Origin: Anaerolineae bacterium
Lineage (GTDB): Bacteria; Chloroflexota; Anaerolineae; Aggregatilineales; Phototrophicaceae
Direction of reading: 5' to 3'
Assembly: GCA_022825675.1 (NCBI GenBank)
Contig: JAJDWK010000091.1
Coordinates: forward strand, 1-56,060
DNA length: 56,060 nucleotides
Part shown: piece by piece, positions 34,979-44,054 of the stretch
Numbering within the stretch: position 1 is the first letter of the stretch
Layout of the letters: every line of letters begins with the position of its first letter
Notes under the pieces: model-generated
The model's database searches: none
Told to the model about the DNA's origin: nothing
What the model saw: only the letters and a program-made list of their open reading frames with translations
Program-made: the position numbers and the translations under genes

Positions 34979-35866
34979 GTGATTGCCCAAACCAAAGCCC
35001 CATTCGCCGCCGGGCGGCAGTTGATTCGGCAAAGCCGCAAGCCGCTCAAATGGCAGGACATTCTCTCTTATGCCGTGCTCACGCTTGCCGCCTTGCTGGT
35101 TTTGATGCCGCTGTTGTGGATGTTTTCGACTTCCCTGCGCCCGCTGGCGGACAGCTATCGGCTGCCGCCGCAGTGGCTGCCAACCGATTGGCGCTGGGAA
35201 AATTACCTGGCGCCCTTTGAATCCAATGTGCCTTTTGAGCTGTTCTTTCTCAACAGCCTCAAGATTTCCGCCTTGACGACCCTGGGGCAGTTGATTACCT
35301 GTTCCATGGCGGGTTACGCTTTTGCGCGCTTGCGCTTCCCGGGGCGTGATATCCTGTTTATGTTCTTGCTCGCTTCCTTGATGGTGCCGGGGCAAGTTAC
35401 GATTATCCCGATTTATTTGATGATGGCGGAGCTGAAGCTGGTCAATACACACGCGTCTTTGATATTGCCCGGTTTGATTAGCATCTTCGGCGTCTTCCTT
35501 ATGCGCCAATTCTTCAAGCAGATGCCGCAGGAGCTCTTTGACGCCGCCCGCGTCGATGGCGCGGGGCATGTGCGCTCCTTCTTGCAAATCGCCTTGCCGC
35601 TGGCTGGTCCCGGCTTGGCGACTTTGGGCATTATCACCTTCAACGCCACCTGGAATGGCTATTTCGCCGCGCTCATCTTCCTCACTTCCTGGGAGAAGAT
35701 GACGCTGCCGCAAGGCATCGCCCTGCTGACCGGCTATATGAATTCCGGCAATCCCTCGGTGGTCATGGCGGCGGTGGGCTTGGCGATATTGCCCGTTTTG
35801 ATTGTCTTCCTGATAGCCCAGCGCTGGATTATCGAGGCGCTTACCCGCTCGGGCTTGAAGGGCTAA
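34979..35866 (+). CDS. CUT1 sugar ABC transporter permease (MalG-like)
   Basis: 295 aa, starting at GTG 34979. Six membrane helices; the EAA loop is LFDAARVDGAGHVRSFLQIALPLAGPG. The ISALTTLGQLITCSMAGYAFARLRFPGRDILFM segment is typical of the second CUT1 permease. The N-terminus is a longer basic cytoplasmic tail (about 35 residues). It lies 18 bases after the first permease gene and is presumably cotranscribed with the flanking genes. Confidence 0.93.
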   Translation: MIAQTKAPFAAGRQLIRQSRKPLKWQDILSYAVLTLAALLVLMPLLWMFSTSLRPLADSYRLPPQWLPTDWRWENYLAPFESNVPFELFFLNSLKISALTTLGQLITCSMAGYAFARLRFPGRDILFMFLLASLMVPGQVTIIPIYLMMAELKLVNTHASLILPGLISIFGVFLMRQFFKQMPQELFDAARVDGAGHVRSFLQIALPLAGPGLATLGIITFNATWNGYFAALIFLTSWEKMTLPQGIALLTGYMNSGNPSVVMAAVGLAILPVLIVFLIAQRWIIEALTRSGLKG

Positions 35867-35897
35867 ACCGTTCCCAAGTACCGACACAGGACAGAAC

Positions 35898-38429
35898 ATG
35901 AGCGACTCCAACAGCGGCGCTTTGCCCGCATTAAAGACTTATGAGCAAACGCATCTGCGGCAAATTGGCTTGCCGCTTGGCGGCATCGGCACTGGCGTCG
36001 TCTCCCTGGGCGGGCGCGGCAATTTGCACGATTGGGAGATTGTCAACCGCCCCGCCAAAGGCTTTGACCTGGAGCAGACATTTTTCGCCCTCTATACCGA
36101 AGACAGCGCAGGCATCAAAACCGCGCAAGCGCTTGAGGGCGTGATCCCGCCCGCCGATTATGAAGGCGCGCGCGGCGCCGAGATACCGAATCACGGCTTG
36201 CCCCGCTTCCGCCACTGCCGTTTCAGCGCCGCGTATCCCTTCGGCAGCGTCCAACTCAGTGACCCGGCGGTGCCGCTGTCGGTCGAGCTGCAAGCCTTTA
36301 ACCCGCTCATCCCGACTGACAGCGACAACAGCGGCATCCCAGTGGCGATTCTGCGTTTTGTGCTGCGCAACGAGACTGATGCGGAAGTTGCGGCGACCGT
36401 CTGCGGCAGTTTGCAGAATTTCATCGGCAGCGACGGCAGCAATGGCGCGCCGCGTGATAATGTCAACCGCTATCGCGAGGCGGATGGCTTGGCGGGCATC
36501 TTTATGCAATCGAATGGCGTAGAGCGCGCCGCGCCGCAATGGGGCAGCCTCGCGCTTAGTACGCCGGCGGGCGGCGACATCAGCCATCGCACTGCCTGGG
36601 CGCATTATACCTGGGGCGATTCCCTGCTTGATTTTTGGGACGATTTCCGCGCTGATGGCAAGCTCGAAGAACGGGCGCGGGATGGCAAAGCCAACCCGAC
36701 GGGCTCGCTGGCGGTCTCGCGCAGGGTGCCCGCCGGTGGCGCCACCGCCATAACTTTCTTCTTGAGCTGGCATTTCCCCAACCGCACCACTTGGCTGGAA
36801 ACGGGTCCCATCCACGGCGACAGCCCGCTGAAGCAGGGCGAGGTCATCGGCAATTATTATACGACGCAATACGAAGACGCCTGGCAGGCGGCGGCTTACA
36901 CCGCGGCAAATCTGAACTGGCTGGAGGCGGAGACGCGCGCTTTTGTTGAGGGCGTCTGCGCCGCTGACCTGCCGGCTGAGGTGAAAGAAGCGGCGTTATT
37001 CAACCTCAGCACCCTGCGCTCGCAGACAGTTTTCCGCACGCCGGATGGCTTCATGTTCGGCTGGGAAGGCTGTGATGACGATACTGGCTGCTGCTTCGGC
37101 TCCTGCACGCATGTTTGGAATTATGAGCAGGCGACCGCTTTCCTCTTCGGCGGGCTGGCGATGGGCATGCGCGAAGTTGAGTTCAATTACGCTACCCGCC
37201 GTGACGGCGGCATGAGCTTCCGCGTGGACCTGCCGCTGCAGCATGCGCAGTCCTGGTCGCTGGCGGCGGCTGATGGGCAGATGGGCTGCATTATGAAGCT
37301 CTATCGTGATTGGCAGCTCAGCGGCGATACGGCGGCGCTGCGCTCCATGTGGGCGAATGCGCGCAAAGCGCTGGAATTCTGCTGGCTGCCTGGCGGCTGG
37401 GACGCCGATAAAGACGGCGTGATGGAAGGCTGCCAGCACAATACTATGGATGTTGAATATTACGGTCCCAACCCGCAGATGGGCATTTGGTATCTGGGCG
37501 CGCTGCGGGCGACCGAAGAGATGGCGCGGCACCTGGGCGAAGCCGACTTCGCCGATGAATGCCAGCGTTTGTACAGGAGCGGCAGCGCCTGGATTGACGC
37601 CAATCTCTTCAACGGCGAATACTTCGAGCATATCATCCAGCCGGCGGCGGGGCGTGAGTCTGTCTATGGCATGTTGATTCACAGCAGCATGGGCGCGGCG
37701 AACCCGGCGGAGCCGGTGTTGCAGCTGGGCGCGGGCTGCCTGGTCGATCAACTTGTCGGGCAATTCCTGGCGCATGTCTGCGGCTTGGGCTATCTCGTGC
37801 GGGAAACCCATGTCAAAGAGACATTACGCAGCATCATGCGCTTCAATTTCAAGGAGAACATGTACGGGCATTTTAATCACATGCGCTCGTATGTGCTCAA
37901 CGATGAATCGGCGCTGCTGATGGCGACGTATCCCCGCGGCGAGCGCCCGCAGCGCCCCTTCCCCTATTACAACGAAGTGATGACCGGCTTCGAATACACC
38001 GCCGCCATCGGCATGCTTTATGAAGGCGACAGCGAAAATGGCTTGCGCTGCATCCGCGCCATCCGCGACCGCTATGATGGCGAGAAGCGCAACCCCTTTG
38101 ACGAAGCCGAATGCGGGCATCATTACGCCCGCGCGATGGCGAGCTGGGCGGCGATTCTGGCGCTGAGCGGCTTCGGCTATTCCGCGGTGGCTGGCAGCAT
38201 CCGCTTCGCCGCGCCCGAAACATCAACGCGGCACTTTTGGTCGACTGGCTATGCCTGGGGAAGCTGCCAGCTGCAGCCGAATGCCGCGGGCTGCGCTGTC
38301 GAGCTTAGTGTAGCCCGTGGCGAAGTCCAGTTTTCACGCTTGGAGCTGAGCGGGCTGGGCGTTATTGAATTTGAGCAGGCGCAAGCGCTCGGCAAGGGCG
38401 ACAGCCTGTCCTGCCAGGTCAAGGGCTGA
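35898..38429 (+). CDS. GH116-family glycoside hydrolase
   Basis: 843 aa. The N-terminal beta domain opens with IGLPLGGIGTGVVSLGGRGNLHDWEI, diagnostic for GH116 (the bile acid beta-glucosidase GBA2 family). In the (alpha/alpha)6 barrel, CTHVWNYE410QA carries the probable nucleophile and HNTMD518VEYYGPNPQMG the probable acid/base. Members hydrolyse beta-glucosides, beta-xylosides or glucosylceramide. It has no signal peptide, so it acts on an imported glycoside, in line with the transporter genes directly upstream. Confidence 0.9.
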   Translation: MSDSNSGALPALKTYEQTHLRQIGLPLGGIGTGVVSLGGRGNLHDWEIVNRPAKGFDLEQTFFALYTEDSAGIKTAQALEGVIPPADYEGARGAEIPNHGLPRFRHCRFSAAYPFGSVQLSDPAVPLSVELQAFNPLIPTDSDNSGIPVAILRFVLRNETDAEVAATVCGSLQNFIGSDGSNGAPRDNVNRYREADGLAGIFMQSNGVERAAPQWGSLALSTPAGGDISHRTAWAHYTWGDSLLDFWDDFRADGKLEERARDGKANPTGSLAVSRRVPAGGATAITFFLSWHFPNRTTWLETGPIHGDSPLKQGEVIGNYYTTQYEDAWQAAAYTAANLNWLEAETRAFVEGVCAADLPAEVKEAALFNLSTLRSQTVFRTPDGFMFGWEGCDDDTGCCFGSCTHVWNYEQATAFLFGGLAMGMREVEFNYATRRDGGMSFRVDLPLQHAQSWSLAAADGQMGCIMKLYRDWQLSGDTAALRSMWANARKALEFCWLPGGWDADKDGVMEGCQHNTMDVEYYGPNPQMGIWYLGALRATEEMARHLGEADFADECQRLYRSGSAWIDANLFNGEYFEHIIQPAAGRESVYGMLIHSSMGAANPAEPVLQLGAGCLVDQLVGQFLAHVCGLGYLVRETHVKETLRSIMRFNFKENMYGHFNHMRSYVLNDESALLMATYPRGERPQRPFPYYNEVMTGFEYTAAIGMLYEGDSENGLRCIRAIRDRYDGEKRNPFDEAECGHHYARAMASWAAILALSGFGYSAVAGSIRFAAPETSTRHFWSTGYAWGSCQLQPNAAGCAVELSVARGEVQFSRLELSGLGVIEFEQAQALGKGDSLSCQVKG

Positions 38430-38462
38430 GGCGCGCCGCCAGCCGCAACGGGGCAATGCACC

Positions 38463-39437
38463 GTGTTCATCATCGCCAGCAGCAACGGCGTCATCGGCAT
38501 CGACGATGCCATACAAACGCTCAAAAGCGGCGGCAGCGCCCTGGACGCAGTCGAGATTGGCATCCGCGCTGTCGAAGCGCATCCCGCCGACCATACTGTC
38601 GGCTATAACGGCTACCCCGATATCCTGGGCGAGCTGGAGCTGGACGCCAGCATCATGGACGGGCGCACGCTCAAATCGGGCGCGGTCGCGCTTTTGCGCG
38701 GCTTCCCGTATGCGATTTCGGTCGCGCGCCAGGTGATGGAGCGGGCGCTGCCGCATGTGCTGCTGGCGGGGGCGGGCGCGGGGCGCTTCGCCCGCGAGAT
38801 TGGCGCGGAAGCCTGGCAGGAGATGCTGACCGCCGAAGTTCGGGAAATATGGCGCGAGCGGCTGATGGCGAGTTACCCGACAGCGGACTTGGCAAAACTC
38901 ACGGAAGACGGTCCGCTGCTGGACATGGTGCGGCTGGCAACTGACCCGGAGCGGGTTGCGGGCACCGTCAACTTCATCGCCCGCGACCGCCAGGGCACTA
39001 TCGCCAGCGGCGTCAGCACCAGCGGCTGGGCGTGGAAATACCCGGGGCGCATCGGCGACAGCCCCATCATCGGCGCTGGCAATTATGCCGACAATCGTTA
39101 TGGCGCTTGCGCCTGCACGGGCATGGGCGAGATGGCAATCCGCGCGGGCACAGCGCGCAGCCTGACGCTGTACTTGCAGCTGGGCATGCCGCTGGCGGCG
39201 GCGGGGCGGCAAGCCATGTGTGACCTGCGCGACCTCGGCGGCGATTTCATCGGCGGGATGAACCTCATCGCCATGGACGCGGCGGGCGGGCACATCGGCT
39301 TCACCAGCCGCCGCGGCAGCCGCTATATCTATCAGCATGTGGATATGGCGGACTATCAGATGTTGGAGCGCGAAGTGGTTGACATCCCCGAACGCTGGGC
39401 GGGCGCGCCCCGCCCCGTGCGCCAGGTGATACCGTAG
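38463..39437 (+). CDS. glycosylasparaginase-like Ntn hydrolase
   Basis: 324 aa, GTG start. The family split site is visible as VAGT168VNFIARD, where cleavage before T168 would expose the N-terminal nucleophile, and it is followed by GVSTSGWAWKYPGRIGDSPIIGAGNYAD and GACACTGMGE, as in aspartylglucosaminidases. The opening VIGIDDAIQTLKSGGSALDAVE is also typical. These enzymes cut the N-glycosidic bond of GlcNAc-Asn. No signal peptide is present. It follows the GH116 gene by 33 bases, so the operon may degrade a glycoconjugate. An isoaspartyl peptidase role is the alternative. Confidence 0.87.
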   Translation: MFIIASSNGVIGIDDAIQTLKSGGSALDAVEIGIRAVEAHPADHTVGYNGYPDILGELELDASIMDGRTLKSGAVALLRGFPYAISVARQVMERALPHVLLAGAGAGRFAREIGAEAWQEMLTAEVREIWRERLMASYPTADLAKLTEDGPLLDMVRLATDPERVAGTVNFIARDRQGTIASGVSTSGWAWKYPGRIGDSPIIGAGNYADNRYGACACTGMGEMAIRAGTARSLTLYLQLGMPLAAAGRQAMCDLRDLGGDFIGGMNLIAMDAAGGHIGFTSRRGSRYIYQHVDMADYQMLEREVVDIPERWAGAPRPVRQVIP

Positions 39438-39524
39438 CGGGTGACTTCAGCTGCTGCATTACCCCATTCATCGCGTAATTCACTTAAGTACCCGTCAGTG
39501 TCAAGTCCTTGCCAGACTTCTTTG

Positions 39525-39568
39525 CTCTGTGCCTCTGTGGTGAATGCTTGTTTGATGCGATTGCCCTG
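39525..39568 (-). repeat. single CAGGG-type element end with CACCACAGAG unit
   Basis: On the minus strand it reads CAGGGCAATCGCATCAAA then, after five bases, TTCACCACAGAGGCACAGAG. The opposite end was not found in the 209-base gap 39438-39646. Confidence 0.6.
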
Positions 39569-39646
39569 CCCCCAACCGCACATATTCGTTGACCGCGCCA
39601 ATCTGCGCTACAATACGCGCCACGACGCAGCGCAGCAGGCGGGACG

Positions 39647-41107
39647 ATGAGCGAGCGACCCACAACTCTAGCCATCTTCGGCGTGACCGGCGACCTCGCC
39701 CGCCGCAAGCTCATTCCCGCGCTCTTCAGCAATTTCATCAAAGGGCGGCTGCCGCAGCCGCTGCATATTGTCGGCGTTGGGCGGCGTGATTGGACTGACG
39801 AGACGCTCATCGACCATGCCCAGCGCTCGCTGAAGCAATATGCCGCGGCGATTTATGAAGAGCGGGCTTGGCAGCGCTTTTGCCGCGCCCTCAGCTACAG
39901 CAAGGTCAACCTGCCGCTGCCGGAAACTTACCGCAGCCTGCGCGATGCGCTGCAGCGCCTGGATGGCGGCGCGGGCAATCGGCTGTATTATTTGTCGGTT
40001 GCGCCCGAATTCTACGCGGATGTGATTTGTAATTTGGGCGCGCTGGATATGGCGCGGGAAGCTGAAGGCTGGCGGCGCATCGTCATCGAAAAGCCCTTCG
40101 GCTATAATTTAGAGACGGCGCAATCCCTCAACCGCAGCCTGCATTCGGTATTCGCCGAATCGCAGGTCTATCGCATCGACCATTATTTGGGCAAAGAAAC
40201 GGCGCAGAATATCCTCTTCATGCGCTTCGCCAATACCATCTTCGAGCCAGTGTGGAACCGCAGCCACATCAGCAATGTGCAGGTTACGGTGGCGGAGACG
40301 GTGGATGTTGGCACGCGCGCCGGCTATTATGACCGCGCCGGCGTCATGCGGGATATGGCGCAGAATCACATGCTGCAATTGCTGTCGCTGATAGCGATGG
40401 AGCCGCCCTCGGCATTTGACGCGGTTGCCCTGCGCAACGAGAAGGTCAAGGTGCTGCAGGCGGTGCGCGCCATCAAGCTGGCGGATACTGTGCGCGGGCA
40501 ATACAGGGGCTATCGGCAGGCGGACGGGGTCGCGCCCGATTCAAGCACGCCCACTTTCGCCGCGCTCAAGCTCTTCATAGACAATTGGCGCTGGAAGGAC
40601 ATCCCCTTCTATCTGCGCTCGGGCAAGGCGCTGCGCCAGAAGACGACCCAGGTCAACATCCAGTTCAAGCGCCCGCCCAACAGCATCTTTGAGCTGACTG
40701 AGCGCGGCGATTATTCGCGCAATGTGCTTTCGATTTGCATCCAGCCGGACGAGGGCATTCACCTCAGCATCAAAGCCAAAATCCCTGACCAGCAGATCGC
40801 CAAGACAGTGGATTTGGAACTGCATTACGCCAATGCCTTCGTCGCCGACAACCTGCCCGATGCTTACGAGCGCTTGTTGCTGGACGCCATCAATGGCGAT
40901 GCCCAGCTTTTCATCCGCAGTGATGAAATCGAAAGCGCCTGGAAGATAGTCGACCCCGTCATTGCAGGCTGGCATGAGGACCGCGCCGCGCCGCCGATGC
41001 AGCCGTATGCGCCCGGCAGCTGGGGACCCGCCGCCGCCGATGCCCTGCTAGAGCGTGACGAGCACCTCTGGCGGCTCAGTTGTTTGCACGAAAATGGCGC
41101 GGGATAG
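39647..41107 (+). CDS. zwf: glucose-6-phosphate 1-dehydrogenase
   Basis: 486 aa. The N-terminal NADP-binding motif IFGVTGDLARRKLIPALF and the active-site RIDHYLGKE with catalytic His are both intact. IEKPFGYNLETAQSLN and VTVAETVDVGTRAGYYDRAG are also typical. It makes 6-phosphogluconolactone for the oxidative pentose phosphate pathway. A GGGAC sequence precedes the ATG. It is convergent with the VOC genes and appears to be transcribed alone; no pgl or gnd is nearby. Confidence 0.96.
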   Translation: MSERPTTLAIFGVTGDLARRKLIPALFSNFIKGRLPQPLHIVGVGRRDWTDETLIDHAQRSLKQYAAAIYEERAWQRFCRALSYSKVNLPLPETYRSLRDALQRLDGGAGNRLYYLSVAPEFYADVICNLGALDMAREAEGWRRIVIEKPFGYNLETAQSLNRSLHSVFAESQVYRIDHYLGKETAQNILFMRFANTIFEPVWNRSHISNVQVTVAETVDVGTRAGYYDRAGVMRDMAQNHMLQLLSLIAMEPPSAFDAVALRNEKVKVLQAVRAIKLADTVRGQYRGYRQADGVAPDSSTPTFAALKLFIDNWRWKDIPFYLRSGKALRQKTTQVNIQFKRPPNSIFELTERGDYSRNVLSICIQPDEGIHLSIKAKIPDQQIAKTVDLELHYANAFVADNLPDAYERLLLDAINGDAQLFIRSDEIESAWKIVDPVIAGWHEDRAAPPMQPYAPGSWGPAAADALLERDEHLWRLSCLHENGAG

Positions 41108-41125
41108 CTCTGCGCCCCCCAGCCC

Positions 41126-41920
41126 CTATTCCAGCCAGGGGTCCGCTTTTTCCAGCTGCATGATGTAGAAGTGCGCGCCAGCCGGGTCCTCCACCACCGT
41201 GAACCAGTTGCCCGTATCTTCGCCCGCTTGCATCTTGGGCGTTACCACCCTGCCGCCCAATTCGGCGACCCGCGCCATGCCGGCGTCAATATCCGCGACA
41301 TGGAAATAGGGCATCCAGCAGGGCGGCATATCGCCGAAGCTCGCGTCCATTTGCAAGATGCCGCCATTGTTGCGCCCGCGGTTGCTGATGTGCGTGTAGT
41401 GCTCGTCGCCATAAAATTCCCAGCCCAGCACGGCGCTGTAGAAGGCTTTCGCGCGTGCCGCGTCCCGCGTCAGCAGCTCGTTCCAGCACATCGCGCCCAC
41501 GGTGTTGACGATGCCAGCGCCGATGTGAGACTTCGCCTGCCACAAGCCCAACTGCGCGCCCGTCGGGTCGGCGAGGAATGCCATGCGCCCGCTGTCGAAG
41601 ACATCCATAGGACCGTAGATTATCGTGCCGCCATTTGCCGTGATGACCGGCAGCAGCGCGTCAACATCATCAACCGCCACATAACAGGACCAATGCGAGG
41701 GGATATTATGCTCGAGCGCCTCGGGCGTCGCTTCGCTGAGCGCGGCGACATGCTGCCCCTGGTGCTGGAACATGGTGTAGGTCATGCCGCCGCCGACAGG
41801 GATGTCGTAGTGGCTCCAGCCGAAGAGCTGCTGATAAAATTGCTTGGCAGCCGCCGCATTGGTCGAGCTGGTATCCGCCCAGCTAAAGGTGCCATGCGGA
41901 TAGTGGGTTACTGTATACAT
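41126..41920 (-). CDS. two-domain VOC (glyoxalase-like) protein, paralog 1
   Basis: 264 aa built of two vicinal-oxygen-chelate domains (about 1-125 and 126-264), each with an AxxFYxxLFGW or AKAFYSAVLGWEF segment. The function is unknown; relatives include CFP-30B/27-kDa antigen-like proteins annotated as hydroxylases. The ATG at 41920 has AGGAGG seven bases upstream. It is clearly a duplicate of the next upstream gene, with the same MYTV.xYPHGxFSWAD opening. Confidence 0.88.
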   Translation of the reverse strand: MYTVTHYPHGTFSWADTSSTNAAAAKQFYQQLFGWSHYDIPVGGGMTYTMFQHQGQHVAALSEATPEALEHNIPSHWSCYVAVDDVDALLPVITANGGTIIYGPMDVFDSGRMAFLADPTGAQLGLWQAKSHIGAGIVNTVGAMCWNELLTRDAARAKAFYSAVLGWEFYGDEHYTHISNRGRNNGGILQMDASFGDMPPCWMPYFHVADIDAGMARVAELGGRVVTPKMQAGEDTGNWFTVVEDPAGAHFYIMQLEKADPWLE

Positions 41921-41947
41921 CAAGCGCCTCCTCAAGTCTGCTCGCGT

Positions 41948-42748
41948 TTAGTCTTGCCAGGCTTCCGCCACAATCAACTGGATGATGTAGAAATAAGCGC
42001 CGGCGGGGTCTTGCAGATAGGCGAAGTGCCCGGCGCCCGGCGCCACCGTTTTGGGGATGATGATGGTGCCGCCCGCCGCGCCCGCCCGCTTTATAGCGGC
42101 GTCGATATCAGCGACGGTGAAATAAGGCTGCCACATTGATGGCATCGCGCCCATCAGCGGGCTAATCTGCATCATCGCGCCGTTGTTGCGCCCATTGTTC
42201 AAAAAGCGGATGTAGCCATTCTCGTCTTCGCAGAACTCCCAGCCGAAGAGCGCGCCGTAAAAGGCTTTTGCAGCGGCGGTATCCCGCGTCAGCAGCTCGT
42301 TCCAGCACATCGCGCCGGCGGTGTTGACGATGCCAGCGCCAATATGGTTCTTCGCCTGCCACAAACCCAGCTGCGCGCCCGTCGGGTCTTGCAGCAGCAG
42401 CATGCGCCCGCTGTCAAAAACATCGGCGGGACCGTAGAGTATCGTGCCGCCATTGCCTGTGACCAGCGGCACCATCGCGTCCACATCGTCAACCGTGACA
42501 TAATTTGTCCAGTGCGAGGGTATGCCCGCCGCCTGCATGTCCGGCATCATGCCCGCCAAGCCGGCGGTATAGGAATCCTCCAATTTGAACATGGTATAGG
42601 TCGCGCCGGGCATATCTGGTCCCAGCGGGATTTCGTCTTTGTCCCAGCCCAGCAGCGCTTGATAAAAGGCTTTTGCCGCATCGGCATCGGTGGAGGTGTT
42701 ATCCGCCCAGGAAAATGCGCCATGGGGATATTTTGAGACTGTGTACAT
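41948..42748 (-). CDS. two-domain VOC (glyoxalase-like) protein, paralog 2
   Basis: 266 aa with the same two-domain plan. Shared stretches with paralog 1 include SHWTNYVTVDDVDA versus SHWSCYVAVDDVDA, and LLTRD...AKAFYGALFGWEF. The ATG at 42748 has AGGAG six bases upstream. It is separated from paralog 1 by 27 bases on the same strand. No ligand or reaction can be assigned. Confidence 0.88.
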   Translation of the reverse strand: MYTVSKYPHGAFSWADNTSTDADAAKAFYQALLGWDKDEIPLGPDMPGATYTMFKLEDSYTAGLAGMMPDMQAAGIPSHWTNYVTVDDVDAMVPLVTGNGGTILYGPADVFDSGRMLLLQDPTGAQLGLWQAKNHIGAGIVNTAGAMCWNELLTRDTAAAKAFYGALFGWEFCEDENGYIRFLNNGRNNGAMMQISPLMGAMPSMWQPYFTVADIDAAIKRAGAAGGTIIIPKTVAPGAGHFAYLQDPAGAYFYIIQLIVAEAWQD

Positions 42749-42839
42749 TCTTCGCTCCTGCTTGTCGCTGACTATAGAAAATATGTGCAAAGCGCTAGCT
42801 ATGGTAGGAGCTGGTTTTTGACTTGTCAATGGCAAGCTG

Positions 42840-44054
42840 CTATTGCCGAACCGTCTCTGTGTGTTTTATCCAGTGGACGAGAGCTAAGGCGATCGGCACG
42901 AGCAGCAACACCGCAATTACACCGAGCAAGGGGATTGTCTCCAGGGTCGAGAAACCCAAGGCGACAATGACAACAGCGACGCAGACAATCACAATTATTC
43001 CCATCCGGTGCGCTTGCGCGGCATTCGCTCGCGGTGGCAGCGTTTGAATCATCAATGCGATGCCAATCAGCACCATGCCAATCGAGCCGACCAACAGCCA
43101 GCGCACTTCAACCGGCAGGGGTTCGGTCGCATGCGCGATGACATTCACCATAGCCGCCCCGACCATGGCGATGCCGGCTGTTACCGGCAAATGGGCGTAA
43201 GTCCATACATAAACCCACATAGTGCCGCGCCGGGGAATGCGATGCGATACAAAGTCAAAATACAGCCACCAGGTGCCGAAGGCGATCGCCATGCCCAAGG
43301 CGCTGATGCCGCTCAGCCGCCAGTGTATATCCGGATAGCCAGCCACCCCGTGTACAACGCCGACGATGACCTCGCCGAGCACAATGATCGTAAATAGACC
43401 AAATCGTTCTACCATCGACGCGGTCATTGTTATACTCGATTCGAGCTGCGCTTGAACCGCAGGGTTTCTGCGCCTAAGACGCAGAAGAAACAGCGGCAAG
43501 GCAACGGATATCACAGTAGCGACAATCCAGAGGGTAAATCTCTCGGGCGGCTCAACAAAGACGGATGCGGCAAATAGCAGCGTTGTTATGAGAAATGCGA
43601 GCGAATATGGGCGCGACAGCGGCTGATGCCCAGGATCATGGACGCCAGTGCGCCACCATAAATAAGTTAAGATAAGTTGAAAGCCGGCATACGCTGCCGC
43701 GAATGCCGCCGAAGTCTCGCCAAGCGCATCGTGAGCGAACACCGCCATCGCCGCGACAGTGAACATTTGCAGAAAGGTGAATACACGGGTGCGGATGTCG
43801 TTATTGCCGTGAAGATCGTGATAGGCGGTCCCGTTTATCCAAGCCCACCAAGTGATAATGAACAGAAACGAAAATTCAGCGATATGCCGCAGGTCAATAT
43901 GATGGGCGAGGGCGTGAGTCAATTCCGCAATCAGAACCACATAGACAAGGTCATAAAACAGCTCCAAAAAGGAGACTTGCCGATGTTCAGCGCGTTCGCT
44001 GGCGGCGCGCGGTCTTTGCCACCACTTGCGGAAGTTTCTCAAAATCAAGCTCAT
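42840..44054 (-). CDS. LtrA-family membrane protein
   Basis: 404 aa. The family hallmark VSFLELFYDLVYVVLIAELTHAL is at residues about 28-50, followed by ten or so hydrophobic segments, including MVERFGLFTIIVLGEVIVGVVHGV. LtrA was named for growth at low temperature in Listeria, but its molecular role is not known. Its start overlaps the stop of the phytanoyl-CoA dioxygenase-like gene by 4 bases (ATGA), so the two are translationally coupled, though no functional link is obvious. Confidence 0.9.
   Translation of the reverse strand: MSLILRNFRKWWQRPRAASERAEHRQVSFLELFYDLVYVVLIAELTHALAHHIDLRHIAEFSFLFIITWWAWINGTAYHDLHGNNDIRTRVFTFLQMFTVAAMAVFAHDALGETSAAFAAAYAGFQLILTYLWWRTGVHDPGHQPLSRPYSLAFLITTLLFAASVFVEPPERFTLWIVATVISVALPLFLLRLRRRNPAVQAQLESSITMTASMVERFGLFTIIVLGEVIVGVVHGVAGYPDIHWRLSGISALGMAIAFGTWWLYFDFVSHRIPRRGTMWVYVWTYAHLPVTAGIAMVGAAMVNVIAHATEPLPVEVRWLLVGSIGMVLIGIALMIQTLPPRANAAQAHRMGIIVIVCVAVVIVALGFSTLETIPLLGVIAVLLLVPIALALVHWIKHTETVRQ

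Noticed and set aside
34067..35911. 614-residue minus-strand frame over the two sugar permeases
   Set aside because: Very rich in Gln, Arg, His and Asp, a typical antisense of membrane protein genes; both permeases on the plus strand are certain.
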